This document shows positions 51,881-61,737 of a stretch of 64,000 nucleotides of DNA, in pieces. The number at the start of each line of letters is the position of its first letter. Position 1 is the first letter of the stretch. Made by a program: the position numbers and the translations under genes. The notes under the pieces were generated by a model. It saw only the letters and a program-made list of their open reading frames with translations, was not told the DNA's origin and searched no databases. This DNA is from Mangrovimonas sp. TPBH4 (lineage in GTDB: Bacteria > Bacteroidota > Bacteroidia > Flavobacteriales > Flavobacteriaceae). The stretch lies in assembly GCF_001280505.1 (NCBI RefSeq), contig NZ_LBIO01000042.1, forward strand, positions 186,001-250,000, written 5' to 3'.

Positions 51881-53239
51881 ATGAATAAGTTGCGTTTAAG
51901 TGTATTGGGGATCTCCTTATGCACTATGGTGGCCCTTGGGCAATCGGAGGCTGATATTGTTAATCAGTTGAATTTGGATTCCTTGGTTTTAACCGTGAAT
52001 GAATTTTCTGGGGAACAATCTACCGAGGTCTTTGGAAACACTGTTACAATTCTCAATCGAGAACAGGCCAATAATGATACGGCGGCCGATTATCTAAAAC
52101 AGAAATTTGAACAGTGGGACAATCTAACTATTACAGACCAAGCGTTCAATGCCAATGGTAGAAACATTATCGCCACTCAATTAGGTACAACCAACCCAGA
52201 CGATATTTATATTATTTGTGCACATTATGATAGTGTGGCCGATTATTGTGCAGATGATAATGCAAGTGGAGTGGCTACTATTTTGGAAATTGCGAGGATT
52301 CTATCTTCTCAATGTTTGGAGAATACTTTAGTTTATGCGCTTTGGGACGAAGAAGAAAATGGATTGCAGGGATCTGGTTATTATGCCAATTTAGCTTCTG
52401 AAAATGGCGATAATATTCTTGGCGTTCTCAATATCGATATGATGGGCTATGATGGCAACAATGATAACCATTTCGACATTGATGTTCGAGATTTCGGAAA
52501 TTCTTTGAGCATGTCCGATGATATTGTAGCATTGCTTTCCACCTATGATTTTGATTTGAATGAAAATGTAGTAAATCCTGGAACTTTAGCCAGCGATCAT
52601 TCTAGGTTTTGGGACGAAGGGTTTACCGCTGTCTTAATAGGGGAATCTTGGGAAACCAATGATCAAACGCCTTATTACCATTCCTCTTTGGATAGAATAT
52701 CGACATTGAATCTGCCTTACTATCACGAATTAGCAAAATTGATCATGGCCTATATGGTCTCCAAAGGAGGATTGACAGGAGTAGATTCTGGCATCACTCA
52801 AACAGAGTCCGTGTTAACGGTAAATGAAACAGGAGCTACCTATCAATGGTATGATTGTGATAACAATACGTCAATCGATGGCGCCGTATTCCAATCGTTT
52901 ATGCCTAGTGAAGATGGAAATTATTCCGTTGAAGTAACCAATGGTGATTGCATTGAATTTAGTGAATGCATTTCATTTAATACCTTGGGAATGGATACCT
53001 TTTTGGAGTCCGAAGTTCAGTTGCATCCCAACCCTGTTTTCGATATTCTGAATATTGAAGTGGCCGTTGAGGAAACAACAACCCTGAAGCTTTATGATAT
53101 TGGCGGGAAGTTGGTCTTGGATTCAGAGATGAAAACCAATCCATCCCAAATTGGTTTGAAACATCTTTCTAAAGGAATCTATCTATTAGAAATTCATTCA
53201 GGAAAGAAATCCGGTATGTATAAAATTGTAAAGAAATAA
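51881..53239 (+). CDS. M28 zinc aminopeptidase with type IX sorting domain
   Basis: A 452-residue secreted protein: signal peptide (SVLGISLCTMVALG), M28 catalytic domain (about 45-290) with zinc ligands His115 and Asp126 (AHYDSVADYC, DDNASG), Glu157/158 (LWDEEENG) and Asp186 (LNIDMMG), a short Ig-like part (about 295-365) and a type IX secretion C-terminal domain (about 370-452; LHPNPVFDILNIE, closing GMYKIVKK). It would be exported to the surface or medium. A candidate -7 box TATATTTG lies at 51850-51857. Confidence 0.93.
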   Translation: MNKLRLSVLGISLCTMVALGQSEADIVNQLNLDSLVLTVNEFSGEQSTEVFGNTVTILNREQANNDTAADYLKQKFEQWDNLTITDQAFNANGRNIIATQLGTTNPDDIYIICAHYDSVADYCADDNASGVATILEIARILSSQCLENTLVYALWDEEENGLQGSGYYANLASENGDNILGVLNIDMMGYDGNNDNHFDIDVRDFGNSLSMSDDIVALLSTYDFDLNENVVNPGTLASDHSRFWDEGFTAVLIGESWETNDQTPYYHSSLDRISTLNLPYYHELAKLIMAYMVSKGGLTGVDSGITQTESVLTVNETGATYQWYDCDNNTSIDGAVFQSFMPSEDGNYSVEVTNGDCIEFSECISFNTLGMDTFLESEVQLHPNPVFDILNIEVAVEETTTLKLYDIGGKLVLDSEMKTNPSQIGLKHLSKGIYLLEIHSGKKSGMYKIVKK

Positions 53240-53256
53240 AAGTTACCTAGGATATA

Positions 53257-53296
53257 AAAAAAGGTCTAAACTGAATTTTAAGTTTAGACCTTTTTT
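53257..53296. terminator. Bidirectional rho-independent terminator
   Basis: AAAAAAGGTCTAAACT and AGTTTAGACCTTTTTT form a perfect hairpin with an 8-base loop between the convergent M28 and M20 peptidase genes. Confidence 0.92.
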
Positions 53297-53300
53297 AGTG

Positions 53301-54689
53301 TTATTTAGAAAGTTCTGTAAAGTATTTGTAGAACAACGGAATGGTTTCAATACCTTTTAGGTAATTCCAAACTCCAAAATGTTCGTTAGGAGAGTGGATG
53401 GCATCGCTGTCCAAACCAAAGCCCATTAAAATGGTCTTGCTTTTCAGCTCCTGTTCAAACAAAGCAACAATAGGAATACTTCCGCCGCTGCGTTGTGGAA
53501 TTGGCGTTTTTCCAAAGGTATCGCTATAAGCTTTACTGGCGGCTTGATAGCCAATGCTGTCAATAGGCGTTACATAACCTTGACCACCGTGATGTGGCGT
53601 CACTTTTACTTTTACGCCAGCAGGAGCAATGCTTTCAAAATGACTTTTGAATAGGTCTGTGATTTCTTTCCAGTCTTGGTTTGGTACCAATCGCATGGAG
53701 ATTTTAGCGTAGGCCTTGCTGGCAATAACCGTTTTAGCACCTTCACCAATATAACCTCCCCAAATTCCGTTCACGTCTAGGGTAGGTCTGATGGAATTAC
53801 GTTCATTGGTGGTGTAGCCTTCTTCTCCATAAACAGCATCGATGTCCAGTGCTTTTTTATAGTTTTCCAAAGAAAATGGTGCTTTGGCCATTTGGGCACG
53901 TTCCTCTTTGCTTAGTTCTTCCACTTTGTCATAAAACCCAGGAATGGTAATATGGTTGTTGTCGTCATGAAGCGAGGCAATCATTTTGGTAAGCACGTTG
54001 ATGGGGTTGGCCACCGCACCACCATACAAACCAGAGTGTAAATCTCTGTTTGGACCGGTAACTTCAACTTCAACATAGCTTAAACCACGAAGTCCAGTTG
54101 TGATGGACGGCACATCTTTTGCAATCATTCCTGTGTCGGAAATTAAAATCACGTCGTTTTTCAATTTTTCGTGATTAGCCTTTACAAAATCCCCTAGGTT
54201 TTCACTTCCAACTTCCTCTTCACCTTCAATCATGAATTTTACATTACAGGGCAACTGATTGGTATTGGTCATGAATTCCATGGCTTTCACATGCATGTAC
54301 ATTTGACCTTTGTCGTCGCAAGCACCTCTTGCAAAAATGGCACCTTCTGGGTGGAGCTCGGTAGTTTTAATAACCGGTTCAAAAGGAGGGGAGGTCCATA
54401 ACTCTAATGGGTCTGGTGGTTGCACATCGTAGTGACCGTAAACAAGTACGGTTGGCAAGTTTTTATCAATTATTTTTTCTCCGTAAACAATAGGATAGCC
54501 ATTGGTCTCACAAATTTCTACTAAATCGCAACCAGCTGCTTCCAATTGTGTTTTTACAGCTTCGGCAGTACTTAGTACGTCCTTTTTGTATGCGGAATCG
54601 GCGCTAATTGACGGAATTTTAAGGAGTTCGATGAGCTCGCTTAGAAAACGGTCTTTATGCTGATTCACGTAAGATTGAATGTTTTCCAT
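53301..54689 (-). CDS. M20 family dipeptidase (CNDP-like)
   Basis: A 462-residue cytoplasmic zinc dipeptidase. VLVYGHYDVQPPDPLELW with ARGACDDKGQMY gives the first metal ligands, MIEGEEEVGS the catalytic Glu, then DTGM and the dimerisation domain. The start ATG at 54689 (MENIQSYVNQHKDRF) is the usual start of this group; an extension to 54764 is rejected as unconserved-looking. It stands alone and likely ends at the shared terminator. Confidence 0.92.
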   Translation of the reverse strand: MENIQSYVNQHKDRFLSELIELLKIPSISADSAYKKDVLSTAEAVKTQLEAAGCDLVEICETNGYPIVYGEKIIDKNLPTVLVYGHYDVQPPDPLELWTSPPFEPVIKTTELHPEGAIFARGACDDKGQMYMHVKAMEFMTNTNQLPCNVKFMIEGEEEVGSENLGDFVKANHEKLKNDVILISDTGMIAKDVPSITTGLRGLSYVEVEVTGPNRDLHSGLYGGAVANPINVLTKMIASLHDDNNHITIPGFYDKVEELSKEERAQMAKAPFSLENYKKALDIDAVYGEEGYTTNERNSIRPTLDVNGIWGGYIGEGAKTVIASKAYAKISMRLVPNQDWKEITDLFKSHFESIAPAGVKVKVTPHHGGQGYVTPIDSIGYQAASKAYSDTFGKTPIPQRSGGSIPIVALFEQELKSKTILMGFGLDSDAIHSPNEHFGVWNYLKGIETIPLFYKYFTELSK

Positions 54690-54752
54690 AATTAAATTTG
54701 AATTTGATTCAAAAATACAAAAAGCAGAGCGATTTTTTCTTGAAAGAAAGGT

Positions 54753-54781
54753 TTGTATATTCAAAGTTATTTATATATTTG
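54753..54781 (+). promoter_or_regulatory. Promoter of tRNA-Leu
   Basis: TTTG at 54752-54755 and TATATTTG at 54774-54781 are separated by 18 bases, an excellent match to the Bacteroidota consensus TTG-N17-23-TAnnTTTG, ending 22 bases before the tRNA. Confidence 0.75.
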
Positions 54782-54803
54782 CATCCCGAAACTAAGACTT
54801 ATT

Positions 54804-54885
54804 GCGGGCGTGGTGGAATTGGTAGACACGCTAGACTTAGGATCTAGTGCCGCGAGGTGTGGGAGTTCGAGTCTCCCCGCCCGCA
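54804..54885 (+). tRNA. tRNA-Leu (anticodon TAG)
   Basis: An 82-base tRNA: acceptor stem GCGGGCG/CGCCCGC with A as discriminator, D arm with TGGTAGAC, anticodon stem CTAGA/TCTAG with loop CTTAGGA giving anticodon TAG, a long variable arm as in class II tRNAs, and the TTCGA T loop. CCA is not encoded. Own promoter and terminator make it a single-gene transcript. Confidence 0.97.
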
Positions 54886-54894
54886 CAATAAGCG

Positions 54895-54926
54895 AAAAGC
54901 TTCTCAGAAATGAGAAGCTTTTTTTA
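54895..54926 (+). terminator. Rho-independent terminator of tRNA-Leu
   Basis: AAAAGCTTCTCA / TGAGAAGCTTTT is a perfect 12-base stem with loop GAAA, followed by T. Confidence 0.93.
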
Positions 54927-55005
54927 TTTGCATTCTCTTCCTAATGATTTAAATCATTTTATCCCACCAATTATTAGTATATTTTAGAATTGGAAATTAT
55001 GAGCT

Positions 55006-56091
55006 ATGAAAGCAATATGTTTCTTTTTAGGTGCCTGTCTTTTGGTCTCTTGCGGGAGCGATGACGAAAAAACGCTTCCCAAAAAGCAAGATCTTACCGA
55101 GGCAGTGTACTCTTCTGTGGTCATTCAACCGGACAGCCTGTATGAGGCATATGCTATTGTTTCTGGTATTTTGGAAGACAATTTGGTGGAAGAAGGGCAG
55201 AAAGTTTCTAAGGGTGATAAAATCATTCAAATAACCAATAATGCACCTGAGTTAAATTCTCGAAATGCGAAATTGGCCCTCGATTTGGCTAAAGATAACT
55301 ACAATGGAAGTGCTGCCGTATTGCTGGGGATTAAAGAGGAAATTGCGGCTGCCCAATTGAAATATAAGAATGATTCCATTAATTTTTTCAGGCAAAAAAA
55401 TCTTTGGGAACAGAATATTGGCTCAAAATTGGAGTATGATACCAAGGAACTTAATTACCAACTTTCAAAAAATAACTTGCAATTGCTGCAAAGTAGGTAT
55501 GATCGTACCAAAAATGAATTGCAAACAGCGCTAAAGCAGGCTGAAAATAATTATAAAACTTCCCTAATCAATACCACGGATTTCACCATTAAAAGTGAAA
55601 TAAACGGCATGGTGTACGCACTTTATAAAAACAAGGGGGAGATTGTAACTACTATGGAGCCCATGGCTTCTATTGGGAGCGCCGATGATTTTGTGATTGA
55701 AATGTTGGTGGATGAGGTGGATATTGTAAAAATAGAATTGGGTCAAAAGGTTATTGTGAGTTTGGATGCCTATAAAGGAGAGGTTTTTGAGGCTAGCGTG
55801 TCCAAAATTTTGCCAAAAAAGGATTTGCGAAACCAAACATTCACAGTTGAAGCAGAATTTGATCGTTTGCCTAAGAAGTTATACTCCGGATTATCTGGAG
55901 AAGCCAATATTATCATTAGGGAAAAGGAAGCGGTGCTTACCATTCCAAAATCTTATTTGACGGATAAGGGAGAAGTAAAAACGGATAACGGTCTTGTTGC
56001 TGTAAAAACCGGTCTGGAAAATCTTGAATCTGTTGAAATTTTGGAAGGCATAAATGCCGATACGGCAATATACAAACCAGATGGCAATTAA
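55006..56091 (+). CDS. HlyD/MFP-type efflux periplasmic adaptor lipoprotein
   Basis: A 361-residue lipoprotein (lipobox Cys16 in LLVSCGSDDEK). It has the adaptor layout: a first lipoyl half-motif (VSGILEDNLVEEGQKVSKGD), a long coiled-coil hairpin (about 90-195; AALKQAENNYK type), a second lipoyl half with DFTIKSEINGMVYALYKNKGEIV, and a beta-barrel domain. Together with the FtsX-like permease and ATPase it forms a MacAB-like tripartite exporter. The permease start overlaps its end by 11 bases. Substrate unknown. Confidence 0.85.
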   Translation: MKAICFFLGACLLVSCGSDDEKTLPKKQDLTEAVYSSVVIQPDSLYEAYAIVSGILEDNLVEEGQKVSKGDKIIQITNNAPELNSRNAKLALDLAKDNYNGSAAVLLGIKEEIAAAQLKYKNDSINFFRQKNLWEQNIGSKLEYDTKELNYQLSKNNLQLLQSRYDRTKNELQTALKQAENNYKTSLINTTDFTIKSEINGMVYALYKNKGEIVTTMEPMASIGSADDFVIEMLVDEVDIVKIELGQKVIVSLDAYKGEVFEASVSKILPKKDLRNQTFTVEAEFDRLPKKLYSGLSGEANIIIREKEAVLTIPKSYLTDKGEVKTDNGLVAVKTGLENLESVEILEGINADTAIYKPDGN

Positions 56092-57346
56092 CTGGAAGGT
56101 CATATTGGCCATTGCGAAAACGCATCTGCTGAGTAAGATCAAACAGACTTCCGTGGCAGCACTTGGGGTGACTTTTGGCATTGGTGCATATATTACCTTG
56201 GTCTGTTTTATGACAGGTTTGAATAAAATGTTGGATGGCTTGATTTTGAATCAAACCCCACATATCCATATCTATAGTGAAATTGAACCCTCTAAAGAAC
56301 AGCCAATTGCATCCTATGAAACTTTGGAGAATAGTTTTAAGGTAGTCCATTCCATAAAACCGAAGCAAAGCCAAAAAAAGATTCACAATGCCCTGCCGAT
56401 TATGGCCTATATCAACAAGGACAAACGGGTGAAAGGTGCTATTCCACAAATAAAATCCAATATATTTTATATTTCAGGGTCCATTGAGCTTGGTGGAAAT
56501 TTGAGAGGGGTGGAACCTCTGGAAGAAGCGCGTTTATTCGACTTTCAAAATTATGTGGTTAAGGGAAGTCACGAAGATTTGCACAAGGTAGATAATGGTA
56601 TTTTATTGGGGTCTGGAATTGCCAAAAAGATGTCTCTAAAACTGGGAGACAAAATTCAGGTCAGTACGATCAAAGGAGATGTGTTCCCTTTGAAAATTGT
56701 TGGGATTTATCAAAGTGGCTTGGCTGAGGTGGACGACATTCAAAGTTTTGCGACCATTAAAACGGTGCAGCGTATTTTAGGCGAAGCCGAGAATTACATC
56801 ACCGATATCAATGTGAAGCTTTACAATATTGAGGATGCTTATAGTATGGCTCAAGAAATGGAAAATCAATTTGGTTTAAAAGCGGTGGATATCAAAACAG
56901 CCAATGCCCAGTTTGAGACGGGCACCTCCATTCGGAATTTAATTACCTATGCGGTTTCCATTGCGCTCTTGATTGTGGCTGGTTTTGGGATTTATAATAT
57001 CCTAAATATGTTTATTTATGAAAAGATGAATGACATCGCCATTTTAAAGGCAACTGGATTTTCTGGGAAGGATGTGCAATATATTTTTATGTGTCAGGCG
57101 CTGATTATTGGTCTAGTTGGAGGTTTGTTGGGGTTGCTTGTTGGGTTTGGCCTCACCAGTTTGATTGATACCTTGCCTTTTGAAACTGAAGCGCTCCCAA
57201 CCATCGAGACCTTTCCCGTGAATTTCGATCCTTGGTTCTACGTCATAGGAATTTCCTTCGCGTTAGTCTCTACCTTTTTTGCGGGTTATTTGCCATCCCG
57301 AAAGGCTAAAAAGATAGATCCGGTTAAAATAATTAGAGGTCAGTAA
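56081..57346 (+). CDS. ABC transporter permease, FtsX/LolC/MacB family
   Basis: A 421-residue inner-membrane protein. An N-terminal helix, a periplasmic domain (about 55-270, the MacB-type insert), and three C-terminal helices with the FtsX signature NILNMFIYEKMNDIAILKATG and the closing PSRKAKKIDPVKIIRG. The ATG at 56081 is preferred over one 27 bases upstream as it opens MAINWKVILAIAKTHLL. Its stop overlaps the ATPase start by one base. Confidence 0.9.
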   Translation: MAINWKVILAIAKTHLLSKIKQTSVAALGVTFGIGAYITLVCFMTGLNKMLDGLILNQTPHIHIYSEIEPSKEQPIASYETLENSFKVVHSIKPKQSQKKIHNALPIMAYINKDKRVKGAIPQIKSNIFYISGSIELGGNLRGVEPLEEARLFDFQNYVVKGSHEDLHKVDNGILLGSGIAKKMSLKLGDKIQVSTIKGDVFPLKIVGIYQSGLAEVDDIQSFATIKTVQRILGEAENYITDINVKLYNIEDAYSMAQEMENQFGLKAVDIKTANAQFETGTSIRNLITYAVSIALLIVAGFGIYNILNMFIYEKMNDIAILKATGFSGKDVQYIFMCQALIIGLVGGLLGLLVGFGLTSLIDTLPFETEALPTIETFPVNFDPWFYVIGISFALVSTFFAGYLPSRKAKKIDPVKIIRGQ

Positions 57347-58020
57347 TGAGTACAGTTCTGGAGACAAAAAATATCAATAAATACTTTAGGAAGCCCGTGT
57401 TATTTCATGTGCTGAAGGATATTAATATGTCAATAAAGAAGGGGGAATTTACTTCTATTATTGGGAAATCTGGCTGTGGAAAGTCAACTTTGTTGTACAT
57501 CCTGTCAACTATGGATACGGAATATGAAGGAGAGCTTTATTTGAACAATGAATTGGTGACTGGACAGCATCATAACAAGTTGTCCTACTTAAGAAATAAG
57601 CACATTGGCTTTGTGTTTCAGTTTCATTATTTGTTGTCTGAATTTTCTGTTTTGGAGAATGTCATGTTGCCAGCAAAAAAATTAGGTGAGAAGACTTTGG
57701 AAGAAATCGAACATGATGCTAGAAACAAGTTGGAAATCCTCAATATAGGGCATTTGGCTGATAAAAGAGCCTCTAGAATTTCAGGGGGTGAAAAGCAGCG
57801 TGTGGCCATAGCTAGGGCTTTAATCAATAATCCGTCTATTATTTTGGGTGACGAACCCACGGGAAATTTAGATAGTCACAATTCCGAAAATGTATTCAAT
57901 GTGTTCAAGCAGCTTTGCGATGAACAAGGCCTGTCTCTTTTGATTGTTACTCATGATGAGGATTTTGCAAAAAAGACAGACCGAATTATCACTATGAGTG
58001 ATGGTGTGATTATTTCTTAA
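57346..58020 (+). CDS. ABC transporter ATPase, MacB/LolD-like
   Basis: A 224-residue ATPase with Walker A GKSGCGKSTLL (about 41-51), Q-loop FQFHYLL, signature ISGGEKQR, Walker B IILGDEPTGNLD and the switch His in VTHDE. Length and motif spelling match the LolD/MacB/FtsE class. Translation is coupled to the permease. The last four bases overlap the convergent GH2 gene. Confidence 0.95.
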   Translation: MSTVLETKNINKYFRKPVLFHVLKDINMSIKKGEFTSIIGKSGCGKSTLLYILSTMDTEYEGELYLNNELVTGQHHNKLSYLRNKHIGFVFQFHYLLSEFSVLENVMLPAKKLGEKTLEEIEHDARNKLEILNIGHLADKRASRISGGEKQRVAIARALINNPSIILGDEPTGNLDSHNSENVFNVFKQLCDEQGLSLLIVTHDEDFAKKTDRIITMSDGVIIS

Positions 58021-60458
58021 GGCGTTTCGCTTTTCAAGGTTAGTTTTCCTGTTTTTAAACCTTTCCCGCTTACCGTTAATTCGATGTCTCCAGCTTGGGC
58101 TGTGGATTGCACCAAAACAACCAATTTTCCACTGAATAATTTCATGGTTGGTAAATGAAATAGCTCAAGGGAAGTGGCATCGCCATTACAGGCAGCACGG
58201 TATGTGCCTTTGCCTTTTACTTTAAAATCTAATTGATTGGTAGCGGTAGGGCATGGAATGCCATTTTTGTCTACAACAGATACGGTTACAAAAGCGATGT
58301 CCTCATCGTTGGCTTTGATGGTTTTTACATCGGGCTCTAAAATTAATTGATAAGGCTTGCTTGCCGTTTTGATTTCTTTTTCCGCAGCAGCGTTTCCGTG
58401 TTCATCAAGAGCTACAACTTTTAAGGTGCCTGGTTGGTATTTGACATCTTTCCACATTAAACGGTACCGGTTTTGGTGTGTTGAGGAATCCTTTTTTTGA
58501 ATACCAAGGCTTTTTCCGTTTAGGAATAATTCCGCACTGTCATAACTCGTATACACAAATACGGGGGTGATGTCTCCTTCGCGCCCTTCCCAATTCCAGT
58601 GAGGGAGTATGTGCAACGTTTGATTTTCGGTGTTCCATCTACTTCTGTAAAGGTAGTAGCGGTCTTTGGGTAAACCGGCCAAATCATTAATACCGAAATA
58701 AGAACTTCGGGAAGGCCAAGCTTCATCATATGGCGTGGGCTCTCCTAAATAGTCAAAACCAGTCCAAACAAACTCTCCAATGACCCAAGGTTTGTCATCC
58801 TGAAGTACAAAATCGTCGTCAGGCAAATTGGACCAGCTACAATATTCCAAATCGTAGGAAGAAGATTGAAAATCTGGGTAGGTTTTCATACTGGTAATTT
58901 CCACGGGGAATTTGTAAATACCACGAGAACTCACTGTCGAGGCTGTTTCGGAACCCAAAATAAATCCTTGAGGAAAGGTTTCGTAAGCTTCTTCATAAAG
59001 GTGCACGCGATAGTTTAAACCAGGAATGTCCATGATGGCTCCAAAGCCGTTTTCCATGACGGCTTTTACTTGGTCCATCCCAACCGTGACAGGGCGTGTT
59101 GGGTCTTCTCTGTGAAAAATATCTTGTAACCACTTAGCGCGTTTTACACCCTCCGAGCCCCATTGGTCTGGCACTTCGTTTCCAGAACTCCACATGACGA
59201 TTGATGGATGGTTCCTAGTGGCTCTTACTAAATTCACCACGTCTTTTTCGGCATAGTCATCAAAATAGAGATTATACCCGTTTTCCACTTTTGGTTTTTT
59301 CCATTCGTCAAAACTTTCCGCTAAAAACATAAAACCCATTTCGTCGCAAAGTTCCAATTGTTCCATGGAAGGCATATTGTGTGAACTCCTAATCGCGTTG
59401 CATCCCATATCTTTTAAAATGCGCAATTGTCGTCTTAAGGCGGAAGTGTTCACGGCAGCTCCCAATGGTCCTAAATCATGGTGTAAACAAACGCCTTTAA
59501 ATTTGGTGGTTTCACCATTTAGGCTAAATCCAGTGTTGCGATCGTAAGCAATGCTTCTCACTCCAAATCGGGTGGTGATTTCATCTTTAAGAACATCTCC
59601 TGCGTATAATTTGGATACGGCAGTGTATAAATAAGGGGTTTCGGGGCTCCATAAGTTGGGGTGTTCCAAAGCAATATTTTGGTCAAATTCATTGCCATAT
59701 AAAGTTTCGGAAGTGTTTGAGGCAACGGTGGTTCCGTTGGCGTCTAAAATATCGGTTACCAAGTGTAGTTGTGCTCCGGAAACTTTTGTTTTGATATTTA
59801 CTTTGGCCATTTGGTCTGTAATCATTGGAGTTGTAATGTATGTACCCCAATGGTCAATGCTCTGTTTGTCTTTTACAATGATTTGAACTTTTCGGTATAA
59901 GCCGGCACCTGGATACCATCTGGAGGATAGTCCCTTATTGCTGAGTTTTACAGCAAGTGTGTTCGTTTTTGAATTGGAAATATGTTCGGTAATGTCAAAG
60001 TAAAAATACGCGTAGCCGTATTTCCATTCGCCTACTTTGGTGCCGTTGATAAAGACTTCCGGTTCGCTCATGGCTCCTTCAAAGGTAATCAATACTTTTT
60101 TGTTTTGGTCAGCATTTGGAAGTGTAAATGTGGTTCGGTACCAAGCTTCTCCGATATATGGAAGGGAGCCTGTACGCCCCGTTTTTTCAGTAGCTACGGT
60201 TTCGCCATTTTGTTCAATAGCGACTACTTGTTTGTCGATTTCCTTATCAAAAGGACCGTAAATAGCCCAATCATGTGGTACGGTAACTTCTTCCCATGAA
60301 TTGTCATTGTATTTAGGAGAAATCGCTTCTGGATGATGTCCTTTGTTGAATTTCCATCCATCTGTTAAGGTAATAACCTCTCTCGTTTGTGCGTTAAGAG
60401 CGGTTTGAAACATAATTGCTATCAGGATGAGCGATATATATTTAATGCTGAATTTCAT
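58017..60458 (-). CDS. Beta-galactosidase, GH2
   Basis: An 813-residue secreted glycosidase with a signal peptide (LILIAIMFQTALNA). The GH2 domains are in order: jelly-roll (about 30-200; VPHDWAIYGPFDKE), Ig-like (about 215-305), TIM barrel (about 308-600) with acid/base Glu428 in WSSGNEVPD and nucleophile Glu504 in LGSETAST, and C-terminal domains (about 640-813). GVCLHHDLG and IRSSHNMPS are typical of the beta-galactosidase branch. It lies 12 bases after GH53, so it probably finishes galactan breakdown to galactose in the periplasm. Beta-mannosidase or glucuronidase activity is less likely. Confidence 0.9.
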   Translation of the reverse strand: MKFSIKYISLILIAIMFQTALNAQTREVITLTDGWKFNKGHHPEAISPKYNDNSWEEVTVPHDWAIYGPFDKEIDKQVVAIEQNGETVATEKTGRTGSLPYIGEAWYRTTFTLPNADQNKKVLITFEGAMSEPEVFINGTKVGEWKYGYAYFYFDITEHISNSKTNTLAVKLSNKGLSSRWYPGAGLYRKVQIIVKDKQSIDHWGTYITTPMITDQMAKVNIKTKVSGAQLHLVTDILDANGTTVASNTSETLYGNEFDQNIALEHPNLWSPETPYLYTAVSKLYAGDVLKDEITTRFGVRSIAYDRNTGFSLNGETTKFKGVCLHHDLGPLGAAVNTSALRRQLRILKDMGCNAIRSSHNMPSMEQLELCDEMGFMFLAESFDEWKKPKVENGYNLYFDDYAEKDVVNLVRATRNHPSIVMWSSGNEVPDQWGSEGVKRAKWLQDIFHREDPTRPVTVGMDQVKAVMENGFGAIMDIPGLNYRVHLYEEAYETFPQGFILGSETASTVSSRGIYKFPVEITSMKTYPDFQSSSYDLEYCSWSNLPDDDFVLQDDKPWVIGEFVWTGFDYLGEPTPYDEAWPSRSSYFGINDLAGLPKDRYYLYRSRWNTENQTLHILPHWNWEGREGDITPVFVYTSYDSAELFLNGKSLGIQKKDSSTHQNRYRLMWKDVKYQPGTLKVVALDEHGNAAAEKEIKTASKPYQLILEPDVKTIKANDEDIAFVTVSVVDKNGIPCPTATNQLDFKVKGKGTYRAACNGDATSLELFHLPTMKLFSGKLVVLVQSTAQAGDIELTVSGKGLKTGKLTLKSETP

Positions 60459-60470
60459 TTTGAAAGTGTA

Positions 60471-61613
60471 TTAATGATTGTAAAACTGCATGCCTAAAGT
60501 GGCTTTGTTGCTGTGGTCAAAAAGTGTGGCGTTATCCCAATGGGAGCCTTGTCCCCATAATGTTGAGCAGTTGGTGGACACCCAAGCTGGTTCCCAATAA
60601 ATGAGGCCTTCTCCGCCGGCATTTTCTATGATGGTGATTAATTGATTGAGATAATCCAATTGTCCTTGTTGTGTGGCCGGATATCCTGAAATTAGGGCGT
60701 CTTCTCCTAAAATATTGTTGGCGGTATCGGCGTTGGTTAAAGTAAATGGATAAGCGGTTTCAACAATCATAAGGCGTTTGTTGTAGGTGTTGATGAGGGT
60801 GTTCAATGGAGTTGATACATTGTTAAGTGTGTACTCAGACCAAATAGGGTAATATGACAATCCAATCCAGTCGAAATCGGTAACGCCATTTTGTGTGGCC
60901 TGTTCAAACCACCATAGGGCATTTTCTGGTTGAGCTATGTGGAGCATCACGCCAATTTCTTTTTCCTTGGCCTCGGAAATTGCTCTTACCGCAGCAATCC
61001 CTTTGTTTAGTAAATAGGAATTTCTATCCCAATCTATAGGCCAAACCAAATCGCCATGTTGTAGAATCATTGGGTTGATTTCATTGCCTATTTGTACAAT
61101 TTCTGGGAGTAAATTCAAGTTGGATAAGGTTTCAAGGGTATTGTAGGTGTAGTTGTAGACCAATTCACCTAAAGCAGTGGTGTTATCTATCTCGTCCAAC
61201 CAAGCGGCTGGGATTTCCTGTGTCTCTGGATCTGCCCAAGTGTCGGAATAATGGAAATCCAATAGAACGTCCATGCCCAGTGATTTTGCGCGTTGAATAG
61301 TGATTGTAACATCCTCTAAATTGGAATAGTTGGTCCAAGTTGGGTTTTGCCAAAGTCGAACCCTAACCAAATTGGTTCCTGCATTTTTGAAAATCGTGAA
61401 AGGGTCTTGAGTTTGGCCATCACTGTTTTTATAAACCGCACCGCAATCTTCCATTTCATTCACATAGGATAAATCGGCACCGTAGTAAAAAGTCTCGTTT
61501 TCTGGAGGCGTAATAATGCCGTCGTCTGTATTGTCATCGTTGGAATCACTTGAGGAACAGCTTGCCAAAACAATAGATAATGTCAAGAGTATGTGTAGGG
61601 CATTTTTTATCAT
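60471..61613 (-). CDS. Arabinogalactan endo-beta-1,4-galactanase, GH53 lipoprotein
   Basis: A 380-residue lipoprotein (lipobox Cys19 in VLASCSSSDS). The GH53 barrel begins FYYGADLSYVNEMED; LVRVRLWQNP, LLDFHYSDTWADP, acid/base Glu178 in QIGNEINPM and nucleophile Glu285 in MIVETAYPF are present, and GLIYWEPAW and the Trp-rich end are typical. It cuts beta-1,4-galactan side chains of pectin. It starts the GH53-GH2 operon, divergent from the GntR regulator. Confidence 0.95.
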   Translation of the reverse strand: MIKNALHILLTLSIVLASCSSSDSNDDNTDDGIITPPENETFYYGADLSYVNEMEDCGAVYKNSDGQTQDPFTIFKNAGTNLVRVRLWQNPTWTNYSNLEDVTITIQRAKSLGMDVLLDFHYSDTWADPETQEIPAAWLDEIDNTTALGELVYNYTYNTLETLSNLNLLPEIVQIGNEINPMILQHGDLVWPIDWDRNSYLLNKGIAAVRAISEAKEKEIGVMLHIAQPENALWWFEQATQNGVTDFDWIGLSYYPIWSEYTLNNVSTPLNTLINTYNKRLMIVETAYPFTLTNADTANNILGEDALISGYPATQQGQLDYLNQLITIIENAGGEGLIYWEPAWVSTNCSTLWGQGSHWDNATLFDHSNKATLGMQFYNH

Positions 61614-61723
61614 TGTCGTAATTTTAAAGATAAGTGATTGTAGTATTGGTGATTGAGTGATTAAATTTCTGCTAAATTACAAAATTTGTCTTAAGATACC
61701 ATACCAGTACCTACCAGTTTTTG

Positions 61724-61731
61724 TATCTTTG
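61724..61731 (+). promoter_or_regulatory. Candidate -7 box before the GntR gene
   Basis: TATCTTTG matches TAnnTTTG only 6 bases before the ATG, implying a very short or absent leader. Immediately upstream four TACC units (61698-61715) with two TACCAG copies form a repeat that may be an operator. No TTG is at the usual -33 spacing. Confidence 0.4.
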
Positions 61732-61737
61732 CGGTCT

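Noticed and set aside
55937..56449. 170-aa minus-strand frame over the adaptor/permease junction
   Set aside because: Antisense to two clear, overlapping transporter genes.
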